Positions 1-7,114 of a stretch of DNA of 26,812 nt are shown in pieces (position 1 is the stretch's first letter; each line of letters opens with the position of its first letter). The stretch lies in assembly GCA_002435335.1 (NCBI GenBank), contig DJMI01000089.1:1-26812 (forward strand), read 5' to 3'. The notes beneath the pieces are model-generated. The model ran no database searches, had not been told where the DNA came from, and worked only from the letters and a program-made list of their open reading frames with translations. Source of the DNA: Nitrosomonas sp. UBA6494. GTDB lineage: Bacteria > Pseudomonadota > Gammaproteobacteria > Burkholderiales > Nitrosomonadaceae. Position numbers and translations under genes: made by a program.

Positions 1-221
1 AGCAATAGCAAAGCAATCGAATCAAGGTAGTAATCGAGTACCCAGAATAAAGGAAACGCGATCACCGTGCCAACCGTGCCAGGAGCGTAAGGGCTCAATC
101 CTGCGCCGCCAGAAAATGCGACAAAGTAGGCAGGATGGCTGTAAACCAACTGGAGGTTAGGGCGGAATATAGTGGATGGTTTGCCGGTTACAGGATCAGT
201 TTCTGGTTGTGAAGTGGTCAT
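1..221 (-). CDS. pgpA: Phosphatidylglycerophosphatase A, 5' part only
   Basis: PgpA removes the phosphate from phosphatidylglycerol phosphate at the inner membrane, the last step of phosphatidylglycerol synthesis. The gene starts at the ATG complementary to 219-221 and stays open to the window edge, giving 73 residues. After about 30 polar residues comes FVAFSGGAGLSPYAPGTVGT (about residues 34-53), which matches the conserved N-terminal signature of the family (glycine-rich stretch followed by P-x-APGT-x-GT). A hydrophobic stretch then begins. Its start overlaps the last 26 bases of thiL, so the two genes are probably translationally coupled; thiL-pgpA order is common in proteobacteria. The catalytic acidic residues lie beyond the edge, so activity cannot be judged here. 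Confidence 0.88.
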   Translation of the reverse strand, partial: MTTSQPETDPVTGKPSTIFRPNLQLVYSHPAYFVAFSGGAGLSPYAPGTVGTVIAFPLFWVLDYYLDSIALLL

Positions 222-1173
222 AGCCTGTGGTTTCCAATGTCAAAGTTTTGCCATGTGCATCCGTTACGATTAAACCTTCACCCGCAGCTATCTCACCGAT
301 GCGGGTGAGTGGAATCCCCAGTTCGGTAGAGAGTCCTGCGACCGCTTCGCGGTGCGCTGCGGGGGCTGTAAAGCAAAGTTCGTAATCGTCTCCTCCCGCC
401 AGCAGACAGTGCAAAGCTTGCGATTGGGGCAAGCGTTTCTTCAGTACAGCAGAGCAGGGAATGCTTTCCAATTGAATGACGGCGGATTTTCCCGAATTTT
501 CCAGTATATGCCCGAGATCGGCGAGGAGGCCGTCGGAAATGTCGATTGCGCTGTGCGCCAGAGCAATCAAGCGCTGTCCCAATTCGATTCGCGGTTCCGG
601 TGTTAATAATGCCGGTAGGCACTGATCGATTTCATCGGGTTGTAACGTGATTTTTCCCAGTTCGTGATTCAACGCTAATGCAGCGTTCCCCAGCATGCCG
701 GACACCCAGATGTCGTCACCGTTTTTTGCACCACTGCGGCGCAACGCTTTTCCTTTGGCAATTTCACCCAGGATTTGTATGCCGATATTCAGCGGACCGG
801 CGGTGGTATCGCCGCCGATTAGTTCAACTTGATGCTTATCGGCCAAAGCAAAAAAGCCCGCACTAAATTGTTGTAGCCAGGTTTCGTTGTGCTTCACCAA
901 TTGTTGCGGCAGCGTTAGTGCGAGCAGTGCCCAACGTGGCTTGGCGCCCATTGCTGCCATATCGGACAAATTGACGGCAAGCGATTTGTGACCGAGTCGG
1001 TAAGGATCGGTCGCGGCAAAAAAGTGCCGATCGCATACCAGTGTGTCGGTGGAAACAGCGAGCTCGGTGCCGGGAGTGACGTCGATCAACGCGGCATCAT
1101 CGCCGATTCCAAGGACCGCTTGCGGTGCGGTGCGTGTAAAGTAACGGCGGATAATGTCGAACTCGGAACTCAC
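196..1173 (-). CDS. thiL: Thiamine-monophosphate kinase
   Basis: ThiL phosphorylates thiamine monophosphate with ATP to make the cofactor thiamine diphosphate in the cytoplasm. The 325-residue length is normal. Visible family motifs are GIGDDAALID (about residues 22-31, metal and nucleotide binding), a DTLV segment just after it, the GGDTTAG loop (about 119-125) and DISDGLLADL in the C-terminal half, followed by AGGDDYEL. The start ATG lies 9 bases after the nusB stop and no better start is visible. It belongs to the minus-strand run ribE-ribB-ribH-nusB-thiL-pgpA, in which cofactor genes share a transcript with a transcription factor. Confidence 0.95.
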   Translation of the reverse strand: MSSEFDIIRRYFTRTAPQAVLGIGDDAALIDVTPGTELAVSTDTLVCDRHFFAATDPYRLGHKSLAVNLSDMAAMGAKPRWALLALTLPQQLVKHNETWLQQFSAGFFALADKHQVELIGGDTTAGPLNIGIQILGEIAKGKALRRSGAKNGDDIWVSGMLGNAALALNHELGKITLQPDEIDQCLPALLTPEPRIELGQRLIALAHSAIDISDGLLADLGHILENSGKSAVIQLESIPCSAVLKKRLPQSQALHCLLAGGDDYELCFTAPAAHREAVAGLSTELGIPLTRIGEIAAGEGLIVTDAHGKTLTLETTGYDHFTTRN

Positions 1174-1182
1174 ACTGCTTTA

Positions 1183-1680
1183 TTAATTGTTTTTTGCGTG
1201 TTTATGCGCTTGCATTTCTACACTGCGCAGCTTGAGCGCTAATTTATCCAAAACACCGTTGACGTACTTATGTCCGTCCGTGCCGCCGTAGGTTTTGGCC
1301 AATTCGATCGCTTCATTGATGATGGAGCGATAGGGAATTTCAGGGTGATGGATCAATTCATAGGTGCTTAAATATAAAATGGCGGCTTCGACCGGGCTCA
1401 ATTCATTCAAAGGACGATCCAAATAAGGCTGGATGGTCTGTTCCAGTGCTTCTCCGTGCTGTATTACGCCATGTAGCACTTGCGTGAAATGTTTTGTGTC
1501 GATCTGCTTGAAATCTTCGGATTCACGCAATTGCTGTTCGATGGAGGCGGCATATCCGCCCGCAACGCGCCACTGATAAATGCCTTGTACCAAAAATTCA
1601 CGTGCAACGCGGCGGCGGCTTTTGGTTTTCCCGCTGCTTTGGTCTGATTTGATGTCAGGTTGCGTCGAAGTGTCGCTCAT
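1183..1680 (-). CDS. nusB: Transcription antitermination factor NusB
   Basis: NusB binds boxA RNA together with ribosomal protein S10 and takes part in rRNA antitermination complexes. The 165-residue protein has a basic N-terminal tail of about 20 residues, then SRRRVAREFLVQGIYQW, the usual first helix of the NusB fold (R-x-x-A-R-x-x-x-x-Q). Further on come LSPVEAAILYLSTYEL and PYRSIINEAIELAKTYGG, the conserved helices of the C-terminal half, ending with the typical FVNGVLDKLA-like helix (here KYVNGVLDKLA). It overlaps ribH by four bases (1677-1680), which implies translational coupling. The ribH-nusB order is widespread in proteobacteria. Confidence 0.95.
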   Translation of the reverse strand: MSDTSTQPDIKSDQSSGKTKSRRRVAREFLVQGIYQWRVAGGYAASIEQQLRESEDFKQIDTKHFTQVLHGVIQHGEALEQTIQPYLDRPLNELSPVEAAILYLSTYELIHHPEIPYRSIINEAIELAKTYGGTDGHKYVNGVLDKLALKLRSVEMQAHKHAKNN

Positions 1681-2159
1681 AACTCGGTTTCATCGATGCC
1701 GATGTGCAGATTCGCCATTTCGAGCGCAACGCGAGCGGCTTCCGCGCCTTTTTCACTCATGCGCTCAACCGCCTGATCGTCATTGTCGGTGGTTAAAATA
1801 CCATTGGCGATGGGTATGCCGGTTTCGAGTTGTGCCGACATAATGCCGCGTGCCGATTCGTTGGCAACGACTTCAAAATGATAGGTATCGCCACGAATGA
1901 CGGCGCCAAGCGCGATCAAAGCATCGAATTGATTCGATAGCGCAAGCTTTTGCAATGCCAGCGGAATTTCCAGCGCACCCGGTACGGTGATCAATAACAG
2001 ATTCGAATCCGGAACGTCGTGTTTTCTCAATTCTGCAATGCATGCGCTAAGCAATCCTTCGCCAATGTCGAGGTTAAAACGGCTCATCACAATACCGATG
2101 CGCAGCTCGGCGCCCTGCAAAGTCGGTTCGTATTCTAAAATATCGTTATCGTATGCCAT
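1677..2159 (-). CDS. ribH: 6,7-dimethyl-8-ribityllumazine synthase
   Basis: RibH condenses 3,4-dihydroxy-2-butanone 4-phosphate with the ribityl-aminouracil intermediate, the penultimate step of riboflavin synthesis. At 160 residues it has normal length. The family signatures are present: RIGIVMSRFN near the N-terminus (substrate-stacking aromatic), VPGALEIPLAL (about residues 59-69) and GAVIRGDTYHFE (about 85-96), which holds the catalytic His94. Residues 104-119 and the LTTDNDDQA segment are also typical. The gene lies 50 bases downstream of ribB and overlaps nusB by four bases. Confidence 0.96.
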   Translation of the reverse strand: MAYDNDILEYEPTLQGAELRIGIVMSRFNLDIGEGLLSACIAELRKHDVPDSNLLLITVPGALEIPLALQKLALSNQFDALIALGAVIRGDTYHFEVVANESARGIMSAQLETGIPIANGILTTDNDDQAVERMSEKGAEAARVALEMANLHIGIDETEL

Positions 2160-2209
2160 CTTTGAGTTCCTTTATTGTAGGGATTAATCGATCTGAATTT
2201 GCCCGTATG

Positions 2210-3319
2210 CTACTGTTTCGCTGTTGCAATATCGACATAACTGGTCACTTCCAAGCCGAAACCCGTTACACTCGGCATTTTTCTCGGCGTCGCCATCAAA
2301 CGCATTTTACCAACATTGAGATCTTTGAGAATCTGCGCGCCGATGCCATGATCGCGCAAATCCGTTTTGAATGGATGAGCAATCGGCGATTCTTTCATTT
2401 GTACCCGCTCGATTAATTTTGCCGGGCTTTCCTTGCGGTGCAACAGCACAATAACGCCGTGACCAGCTTCGGCGATCAGCTTCATCGCGTCATGAACGCT
2501 CCAGGAATGGGTGTTGTCATGAATATCCAACAGATCGACGACGGAGAGCGGTTCATGCACGCGCACCAGCGTTTCGCGTGCCGGATCGATATCTCCTTTG
2601 AGTAACGCCAAATGCGTGGTGTTTGCGATTTCATCGCGGTACGCGAGCAGTAGGAATTCACCGTGCAAAGTGTGAATGGTTTTTTGCGCAACGCGCGTAA
2701 CCAAGCTTTCGGTTTGACTGCGGTATTCGATCAAATCCGCGATGGCGCCAATTTTAAGCTGATGCTTGCGTGCAAATTCAATCAGATCGGGTAATCGCGC
2801 CATGCTGCCGTCTTCTTTCAGGATCTCGCAAATCACCGATGCCGGTGTCAATCCGGCCAGCCGAGTCAAATCACAACCGGCTTCGGTATGCCCGGCACGC
2901 ACCAAAACGCCCCCTTTTTGCGCCATTAAGGGAAAAATATGTCCCGGTTGAACGATGTCATGCGGTTTGGCGTCCGCCTTGACGGCAACCTGAACGGTAC
3001 GTGCGCGATCCGCTGCGGAAATGCCGGTGGTAACACCGCTGGCCGCTTCGATGGAAAGCGTGAAATTGGTTCCCAACGGTGCACGGTTTGCCGACACCAT
3101 CAGCGGTAAATCGAGTTGATGGCAACGTTCTTCAGTCAGCGTCAGGCAAATCAATCCACGTCCGTGCGTGGCCATGAAATTGATCGCTTCAGGCGTCACA
3201 AAATCGGCTGCGAGTACCAAATCGCCTTCGTTCTCGCGTTCTTCCTCGTCGACCAGAATCACCATTTTGCCTTGCTTGAGCTCGGCGATGATGTCCTGGA
3301 TGGCGCTAATACTCATCAT
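2210..3319 (-). CDS. ribB: 3,4-dihydroxy-2-butanone 4-phosphate synthase with degenerate GTP cyclohydrolase II domain
   Basis: The N-terminal half (about residues 1-200) is RibB, which converts ribulose 5-phosphate to the four-carbon precursor of riboflavin. Its motifs are VDEEERENEGDL (acidic metal-binding loop), HGRGLICL, TTGISAADRA and RAGHTEA. The C-terminal half has the length and position of GTP cyclohydrolase II, but the zinc-binding C-x10-C-x-C motif of active RibA is absent; the corresponding stretch reads VRVHEPLSVVDLLDIHD, with no cysteines. This domain should therefore not hydrolyse GTP, and an active RibA is expected elsewhere. Such RibB-with-dead-RibA fusions are common in beta- and gammaproteobacteria. 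The start has two consecutive ATGs with an AGGAA Shine-Dalgarno sequence about 5 bases upstream; that site was left intact by the adjacent repeat element. Confidence 0.93.
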   Translation of the reverse strand: MMSISAIQDIIAELKQGKMVILVDEEERENEGDLVLAADFVTPEAINFMATHGRGLICLTLTEERCHQLDLPLMVSANRAPLGTNFTLSIEAASGVTTGISAADRARTVQVAVKADAKPHDIVQPGHIFPLMAQKGGVLVRAGHTEAGCDLTRLAGLTPASVICEILKEDGSMARLPDLIEFARKHQLKIGAIADLIEYRSQTESLVTRVAQKTIHTLHGEFLLLAYRDEIANTTHLALLKGDIDPARETLVRVHEPLSVVDLLDIHDNTHSWSVHDAMKLIAEAGHGVIVLLHRKESPAKLIERVQMKESPIAHPFKTDLRDHGIGAQILKDLNVGKMRLMATPRKMPSVTGFGLEVTSYVDIATAKQ

Positions 3320-3341
3320 TTTTATTCCTAATTAAGCTTCA

Positions 3342-3482
3342 GGGCATCTCTAAAAATTCATATTTTGTTACAATATTTCGTTGTTCACAAAAAATATTTC
3401 CTAACATATCAGTTACATGCTGCGTCAATATTTTTTGCTCCCGCCTCGTCTTGCTTAAAAATCTGAATTTTTAGAGGCGTCC
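3342..3482. mobile_element. MITE-like element, copy 1 (141 bp, TTCA target duplication)
   Basis: This non-coding element is flanked by the direct repeat TTCA (3338-3341 and 3483-3486). Its left end GGGCATCTCTAAAAATTCA is repeated inverted at the right end with three mismatches. A second copy of identical length lies at 20808-20948; by eye the two differ at about 15 of 141 positions without gaps. Short length, terminal inverted repeats, target duplication and lack of a coding region fit a MITE mobilised by a transposase elsewhere, perhaps of an IS5-type family (inference from short inverted repeats and a 4-bp duplication). The right end lies inside ribE and supplies its last eight codons and stop. 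Confidence 0.85.
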
Positions 3483-4075
3483 TTCAGAAGCTGCGCCACA
3501 TAGCGCGCCAACATATCCGTTTCCAGATTTACCGTCGCACCGGGCGTCAATTCTTTCAGATTGGTCATTGCTAAGGTATGCGGAATCAGATTGATGGAAA
3601 ATCGATCACCATCGACTCGATTCACCGTCAGACTGACACCGTTGACTGTAATCGACCCTTTGTGTGCAATGAAGCGCAACAGCGCTTGCGGTGCCTGGAT
3701 AACCAATTCGAAACACTCTCCGATCGATTCAAATGATACTACCGTACCGGTTGCATCAACATGGCCGCTGACCAAATGCCCACCCAGTCGATCCGATAAG
3801 CGCATGGCTTTTTCCAGGTTGACGTGCGCTCCGGTTTGGTTCAATCCATGCGTACAATTGAGGGTCTCTTGAGAAACCGTAACACTGAATTGCCGCTGAT
3901 TCAATGCTGTGACAGTCAAGCAAACACCGTTGACAGCGATACTGTCGCCCGGTTTGACATCGCCTAAATCCAAACTACCGGCAGCGATGGTCAAAGCCAA
4001 ACCGTTTCCGCTTTGTCCAGTGAGCGCGTGGACTTGCGTTATTTCACCTACTGCTTCAATAATTCCGGTAAACAC
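3455..4075 (-). CDS. ribE: Riboflavin synthase, alpha subunit
   Basis: Riboflavin synthase dismutates two lumazine molecules into riboflavin and the ribityl-aminouracil precursor. The protein begins with the hallmark MFTGIIEAVG and contains two homologous lumazine-binding barrels (about 1-97 and 98-198). Each has the G-x-S/D-I-A/T-V-N-G-V-S/C-LTV signature: DSIAVNGVCLTV in the first, GSITVNGVSLTV in the second. The conserved family ends near QLLK (residue 198). Residues 199-206 (DASKNSDF) and the stop codon are encoded by the terminal repeat of the neighbouring mobile element. First gene of the riboflavin operon on the minus strand. No FMN riboswitch is visible in the 150 bases upstream. Confidence 0.95.
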   Translation of the reverse strand: MFTGIIEAVGEITQVHALTGQSGNGLALTIAAGSLDLGDVKPGDSIAVNGVCLTVTALNQRQFSVTVSQETLNCTHGLNQTGAHVNLEKAMRLSDRLGGHLVSGHVDATGTVVSFESIGECFELVIQAPQALLRFIAHKGSITVNGVSLTVNRVDGDRFSINLIPHTLAMTNLKELTPGATVNLETDMLARYVAQLLKDASKNSDF

Positions 4076-4171
4076 TTCATAAATTCAGGATTCGATAGAG
4101 CCGTAAGTATACCTTGTTGTATAGGCTGCTGCTTGACCGGGTATCGATCTTGATTCTATAAATGCAAATGC

Positions 4172-4201
4172 AAATGCCAATGTTTTTCAACATTGGCATT
4201 T
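4172..4201 (-). terminator. Hairpin terminator, probably bidirectional
   Basis: A perfect 13-bp stem (4172-4184 with 4189-4201) encloses a four-base loop. Reading on the minus strand it lies about 25 bases after the stop of the small membrane gene and is followed by an imperfect T-rich run made of ATTTGC-type hexamer repeats. On the plus strand it is followed by TTAAATTTTT. It would insulate the riboflavin operon from its neighbour. The stem is AT-rich, so termination efficiency is uncertain. Confidence 0.6.
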
Positions 4202-4226
4202 TAAATTTTTAAACCTACAGAAAACT

Positions 4227-4451
4227 TTAGGCGTAAATTTTTTTCATCGGTTCGCGAGTTTCATTTTTTGATGAACTAGCGATTAATAAGTAGCTCAAAA
4301 AGAACACTGCGCCTAAAGCAAGATCAATTTCTAACCAACTTGCAAACGAATTCAGATCTCCAAACAGTATGAATCCGATTGCCGGAATGATTCCAAAAAG
4401 AACAAGAGTAATGCTTGTAGCTGTACTGATAATATTGCGATTTGCTTTCAT
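4227..4451 (-). CDS. Small membrane protein, two predicted helices
   Basis: Unrecognised 74-residue protein. The start was chosen at the ATG complementary to 4449-4451 because a GGAG Shine-Dalgarno sequence ends 6 bases upstream; an in-frame TTG at 4463 and ATG at 4457 lie on or before that site. Two hydrophobic segments are visible, roughly residues 8-30 (IISTATSITLVLFGIIPAIG) and 42-59 (LALGAVFFLSYLLIAS), joined by a short loop with one Asp and one Glu. The tail is polar and basic. It is monocistronic, ends in a hairpin terminator, and shares its upstream region with the divergent sulfurtransferase gene. Function unknown. Confidence 0.65.
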   Translation of the reverse strand: MKANRNIISTATSITLVLFGIIPAIGFILFGDLNSFASWLEIDLALGAVFFLSYLLIASSSKNETREPMKKIYA

Positions 4452-4510
4452 TTTCATCTCCAAGTGGGTGGTTTATTAATAATCACGATTCAGTTAATAT
4501 GATAGCATAA

Positions 4511-4554
4511 TTCACAAAAAGTTCACATTTACTTAACAAAAAATTCACATTTCG
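4511..4554. promoter_or_regulatory. Four direct repeats with 11-bp period, candidate response-regulator operator
   Basis: TTCACA at 4511, TTCACA at 4522, TTAACA at 4533 and TTCACA at 4544 are spaced exactly 11 bases apart, about one helical turn. A fifth TTCACA at 4575 is out of this register. Direct repeats with 11-bp spacing are the usual binding architecture of OmpR/PhoB-family response regulators, which bind as head-to-tail dimers (known for that family). The array lies between the divergent genes at 4451 and 4665 and could control either. The regulator cannot be named from this window. Confidence 0.55.
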
Positions 4555-4664
4555 AAGTGATTCTTGCAACTTGCTTCACATCTGCAATCATCGGAGACCG
4601 CATCGCAACTGACGAATAACACTTTCTTGCTTACGTATCACAAGTTGAAAATATCGGGGTCATA

Positions 4665-5567
4665 ATGAAAAATGTTCTTTTTCAAGAAAGAATGCTTGCC
4701 ATGAACAATAACAATAAAATCCTATATACCTCCAAAGAAGCACATCAGAAGCTCAATGAAAGAACGGTCATTTTGGTAGATGTGCGTAATGCGGAAGACT
4801 TTGAAAAATCTCATATACCAGGCGCGGTAAATATCCCGGAAATGTTTACTACCTTGTCTATGACTACCCCCGAGGAGTTGCGGGAATTGCAGGATATTTT
4901 TGTTCCGTTGTTCAGGAAAGCCGGAATCCGTCATGATCAGACCGTGATCGTGTATGAAAACAGTTTGAATACGCGGTATGGCGGTTCGTGCCGCGGCTAT
5001 TTTCAGCTCAGACTATTGGGTCATCAAGATGTCGGGATTTTGGACGGAGGCCTCGCACAATGGTTGCAAGAGGGTCTCCCGATCACGACAGAATCAACGC
5101 AAGTCACAGCATCAGATTTCGAACCGGTCCTACAAAACGATATTATCGCGACGCGTGACGATGTTCTCAATGCAATTCAATCCGGCTCAAGCGTCAAATT
5201 ACTGGATAGCCGTGATGAAGATGAATGGCGCGGTATCAGCTCCTCGCCCTATGGTATCGACTTTGCACCGCGCAAAGGACGGATACCGGGCGCAAATTGG
5301 ATCGAATGGTATCGATTCATGGATACCACACAGCCAATACCCCACTTTAAATCCGGAGAAGAAGTGCGTGCACTTTGTGCGCAAGCAGGATTGGGAGTGG
5401 ATGACGATATCATCATCTACTGCTTCAAAGGCGCACGGGCATCCAATACTTATATCGCACTTAAAATGGCGGGATTCAATAAAATCCGCAACTATTACGG
5501 TTCGTGGAATGAATGGTCAAGAGACCCGGCACTGCCGATTGATAACGAAGTTCTGACGGATGTATAG
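4665..5567 (+). CDS. Thiosulfate/3-mercaptopyruvate sulfurtransferase (tandem rhodanese domains)
   Basis: Two rhodanese domains lie in tandem. The first (about residues 20-145) carries the conserved ILVDVRNAEDFEKSHIPGAV and looks like the inactive structural domain. The second (about 165-290) has LLDSRDEDEW, then the catalytic loop DIIIYCFKGARAS with Cys253 as the likely persulfide carrier. Such enzymes move sulfane sulfur from thiosulfate or mercaptopyruvate to cyanide or thiols. The loop CFKGAR is closer to thiosulfate-type (basic) than to CG(S/T)GVT mercaptopyruvate-type loops, but the substrate cannot be settled. No signal peptide is seen. The start at 4665 has a GGGG 6 bases upstream; the in-frame ATG at 4701 is an alternative. 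Preceded by the 11-bp repeat array. Confidence 0.85.
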   Translation: MKNVLFQERMLAMNNNNKILYTSKEAHQKLNERTVILVDVRNAEDFEKSHIPGAVNIPEMFTTLSMTTPEELRELQDIFVPLFRKAGIRHDQTVIVYENSLNTRYGGSCRGYFQLRLLGHQDVGILDGGLAQWLQEGLPITTESTQVTASDFEPVLQNDIIATRDDVLNAIQSGSSVKLLDSRDEDEWRGISSSPYGIDFAPRKGRIPGANWIEWYRFMDTTQPIPHFKSGEEVRALCAQAGLGVDDDIIIYCFKGARASNTYIALKMAGFNKIRNYYGSWNEWSRDPALPIDNEVLTDV

Positions 5568-5777
5568 TTATTTTAAAATCCGCCATCGACTAAAGACGTT
5601 CTTTGGATTCTTATTTCTGTGATGCAGAGTGGATAAGTAAAACGCTATCCTCCGAAATCATTGGCGACAATCGCAAGAGCACTAGCGGTTGACTCTACAC
5701 TTACCTGCCCGACTTGCTGGACAACAATCATACATATTTGTTTGATAGAAACGTTGCAACACCAGTATGAGATTGCC

Positions 5778-6008
5778 ATGACACATCGAACGACCATTAC
5801 ATTGGATGATGAAGCCTACCGATTTCTGAATGATATTGCGGCCAATAACCGCAGCGCGTATATCAATGCGTTATTGAAGCAGGAACGCAAGAATTTCCTT
5901 AAACAGGCATTGATTAAAGCCAATCAAGAAGAAGCTGTCGATCCGGATTATCAAGAAGAACTCAAAGTCTGGGAGAGCACGTTATCCGACGGCTTACCGA
6001 ATGACTGA
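5778..6008 (+). CDS. Antitoxin of a MazEF/PemIK-like module
   Basis: A 76-residue protein starting at the ATG at 5778; an upstream in-frame extension is possible but has no family resemblance. The N-terminal part, THRTTITLDDEAYRFLNDIA, has the form of a ribbon-helix-helix DNA-binding antitoxin (short strand followed by two helices). The acidic C-terminal part (residues about 45-76, rich in Glu and Asp) is the likely toxin-binding tail. The stop overlaps the toxin start by eight bases, the usual arrangement for type II toxin-antitoxin pairs. The preceding 210 bases hold no other recognisable gene. Confidence 0.8.
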   Translation: MTHRTTITLDDEAYRFLNDIAANNRSAYINALLKQERKNFLKQALIKANQEEAVDPDYQEELKVWESTLSDGLPND

Positions 6009-6339
6009 TTTCAAGCAACTCGATATTTACTGGATTGGTCTGGAACCGACCAGAGGCGCGGAAACCAAGAAATTGAGGCCGTGTGTCATCATTCAGAGCG
6101 ATCTGGTCAACAACCAATCAAAAACACTGATCGTTCTCTTGCTGCCAAATCATAAACCCTGGCCTTTCGCGGTGAATCTGGAACCCAATCCGGAAAATGG
6201 TTTGGACAAATCCCATCATATCAATCTCAAACAGTTACATGCGGTGGATATTTCCCGGATCGGGAAGTTACAAGGTCGATTGAATAAAGAATATTTTCCG
6301 GCGATCCAAAATGCTCTGGCCATCGTGTTTGGCTTATAG
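6001..6339 (+). CDS. MazF/PemK-family mRNA interferase toxin
   Basis: MazF/PemK toxins are small ribonucleases that cut mRNA at short sequences. This 112-residue protein has the family N-terminus DIYWIGLEPTRGAETKKLRP (about residues 8-27), in which the Pro-Thr-Arg-Gly-x-Glu segment and the Arg-Pro-Cys-Val-Ile that follows (about 26-30) are diagnostic. A central LIVLLLPNHKPWPF strand-loop and a C-terminal helix (YFPAIQNALAIVFGL) complete the fold. It is translationally coupled to the antitoxin. Length is typical and no damage is seen, so it is probably functional. Cleavage specificity cannot be predicted. Confidence 0.88.
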   Translation: MTDFKQLDIYWIGLEPTRGAETKKLRPCVIIQSDLVNNQSKTLIVLLLPNHKPWPFAVNLEPNPENGLDKSHHINLKQLHAVDISRIGKLQGRLNKEYFPAIQNALAIVFGL

Positions 6340-6515
6340 ATGCGGCAGCATGTACGGGCGGTGCAACGTTTTTCCTGATAGCGCGGGTTTATCCTAACTG
6401 CTCGCAGCAATCTAGCGTGATGTATCGTGCACTGCTACTTATCTTTGCGTAATGCGATGTCAAGTTGTAATCCCTGGTTTTTGCTCTTTCCGTGATTATT
6501 TGAATAGATAGTCAA

Positions 6516-6551
6516 TTGTAATGTGCTGTCTACCGGATTATACTTGATCAA
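6516..6551 (+). promoter_or_regulatory. Candidate promoter and palindrome before the YefM-YoeB pair
   Basis: A TTGTAA (-35, 6516-6521) and TATACT (-10, 6539-6544) are separated by 17 bases. The palindrome TTGATCAA (6544-6551) overlaps the end of the -10 box and sits about 28 bases before the antitoxin start, where autorepression by the antitoxin would be expected. The rest of the 240 bases between the two toxin-antitoxin modules shows nothing recognisable. Confidence 0.5.
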
Positions 6552-6578
6552 CTTATTGTGCATATTAATGGATCTGAT

Positions 6579-6848
6579 ATGAAAGTTGTCACTTATACCT
6601 ATGCGCGCAACTCACTTAAAGCGATATTGGACGAGGTGGTTCAAGACGCGGGCGTAACCATCATCAGCCGCCGCGATGCGGAAGGCGATGCTGTGGTGAT
6701 GTCGCTCGACAGTTACAACAGCATCATGGAAACGCTGCACCTGACCGGTAATCCGGCAAATGCCGCGGCCTTGGCCCGGGCGATTGCGCAAGACAAAGCC
6801 GGAATGGCTCAGGAGCATTCGCTGCACGAGTCCGACATGGAAGGCTGA
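6579..6848 (+). CDS. yefM: YefM/Phd-family antitoxin
   Basis: An 89-residue antitoxin starting at ATG 6579. The N-terminal domain follows the YefM/Phd pattern: a short strand (VVTYTYARNSLKAILDEV, matching the usual T-Y-S-E-A-R-x-N-L position), then VTIISRRDAEGDAVVMSLDSY, close to the family's VLITRRxGEPVVVMSLDxY core that builds the DNA-binding dimer. The flexible C-terminal half (about 55-89) is where YoeB binds. The stop lies 2 bases before the toxin start. It neutralises the toxin and probably represses the shared promoter. Confidence 0.92.
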   Translation: MKVVTYTYARNSLKAILDEVVQDAGVTIISRRDAEGDAVVMSLDSYNSIMETLHLTGNPANAAALARAIAQDKAGMAQEHSLHESDMEG

Positions 6849-6850
6849 TT

Positions 6851-7114
6851 TTGCGGATTATCCGGTTTGTTCCCGATGCCTGGGAAAATTATTTGTATTG
6901 GCAAGACCAGGATAAAAAAACACTGAAGCGCATCAATCTACTGATTACCGCAGCAGCACGCGATCCGTTTACCGGCATCGGCAAACCTGAGCCGCTGCGA
7001 GGCGACTTAACCGGTTATTGGTCGCGGCGCATTGATGAAGTGAACCGCTTGGTGTATCGCGCCAACGATGCCGAGCTGGTGATTATCGCTTGCCGGTTTC
7101 ATTATGGTGATTAA
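6851..7114 (+). CDS. yoeB: YoeB/Txe-family ribosome-dependent mRNA interferase
   Basis: YoeB cleaves mRNA in the ribosomal A site. The 87-residue sequence tracks the family closely: WENYLYWQDQDKKTLKRIN (residues 11-29), GIGKPEPL with the catalytic-position Glu47, GYWSRRIDEVNRLVYR with Arg60, and the C-terminal CRFHYGD with His84 and Tyr85. These correspond to the Glu, Arg and His-Tyr residues known to be needed in E. coli YoeB. The start codon is an unusual TTG at 6851; an ATT immediately before it is in frame. No ATG is available, and weak initiation may help keep the toxin scarce relative to the antitoxin. Confidence 0.92.
   Translation: MRIIRFVPDAWENYLYWQDQDKKTLKRINLLITAAARDPFTGIGKPEPLRGDLTGYWSRRIDEVNRLVYRANDAELVIIACRFHYGD

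Noticed and set aside
4076..4226. FMN riboswitch expected before the riboflavin operon
   Set aside because: None of the conserved RFN-element segments is visible upstream of ribE on the minus strand; only a -10-like TATACT is seen.
5661..5777. 39-codon N-terminal extension of the MazE-like antitoxin
   Set aside because: The extension has no antitoxin resemblance and the ribbon-helix-helix begins directly after the ATG at 5778.
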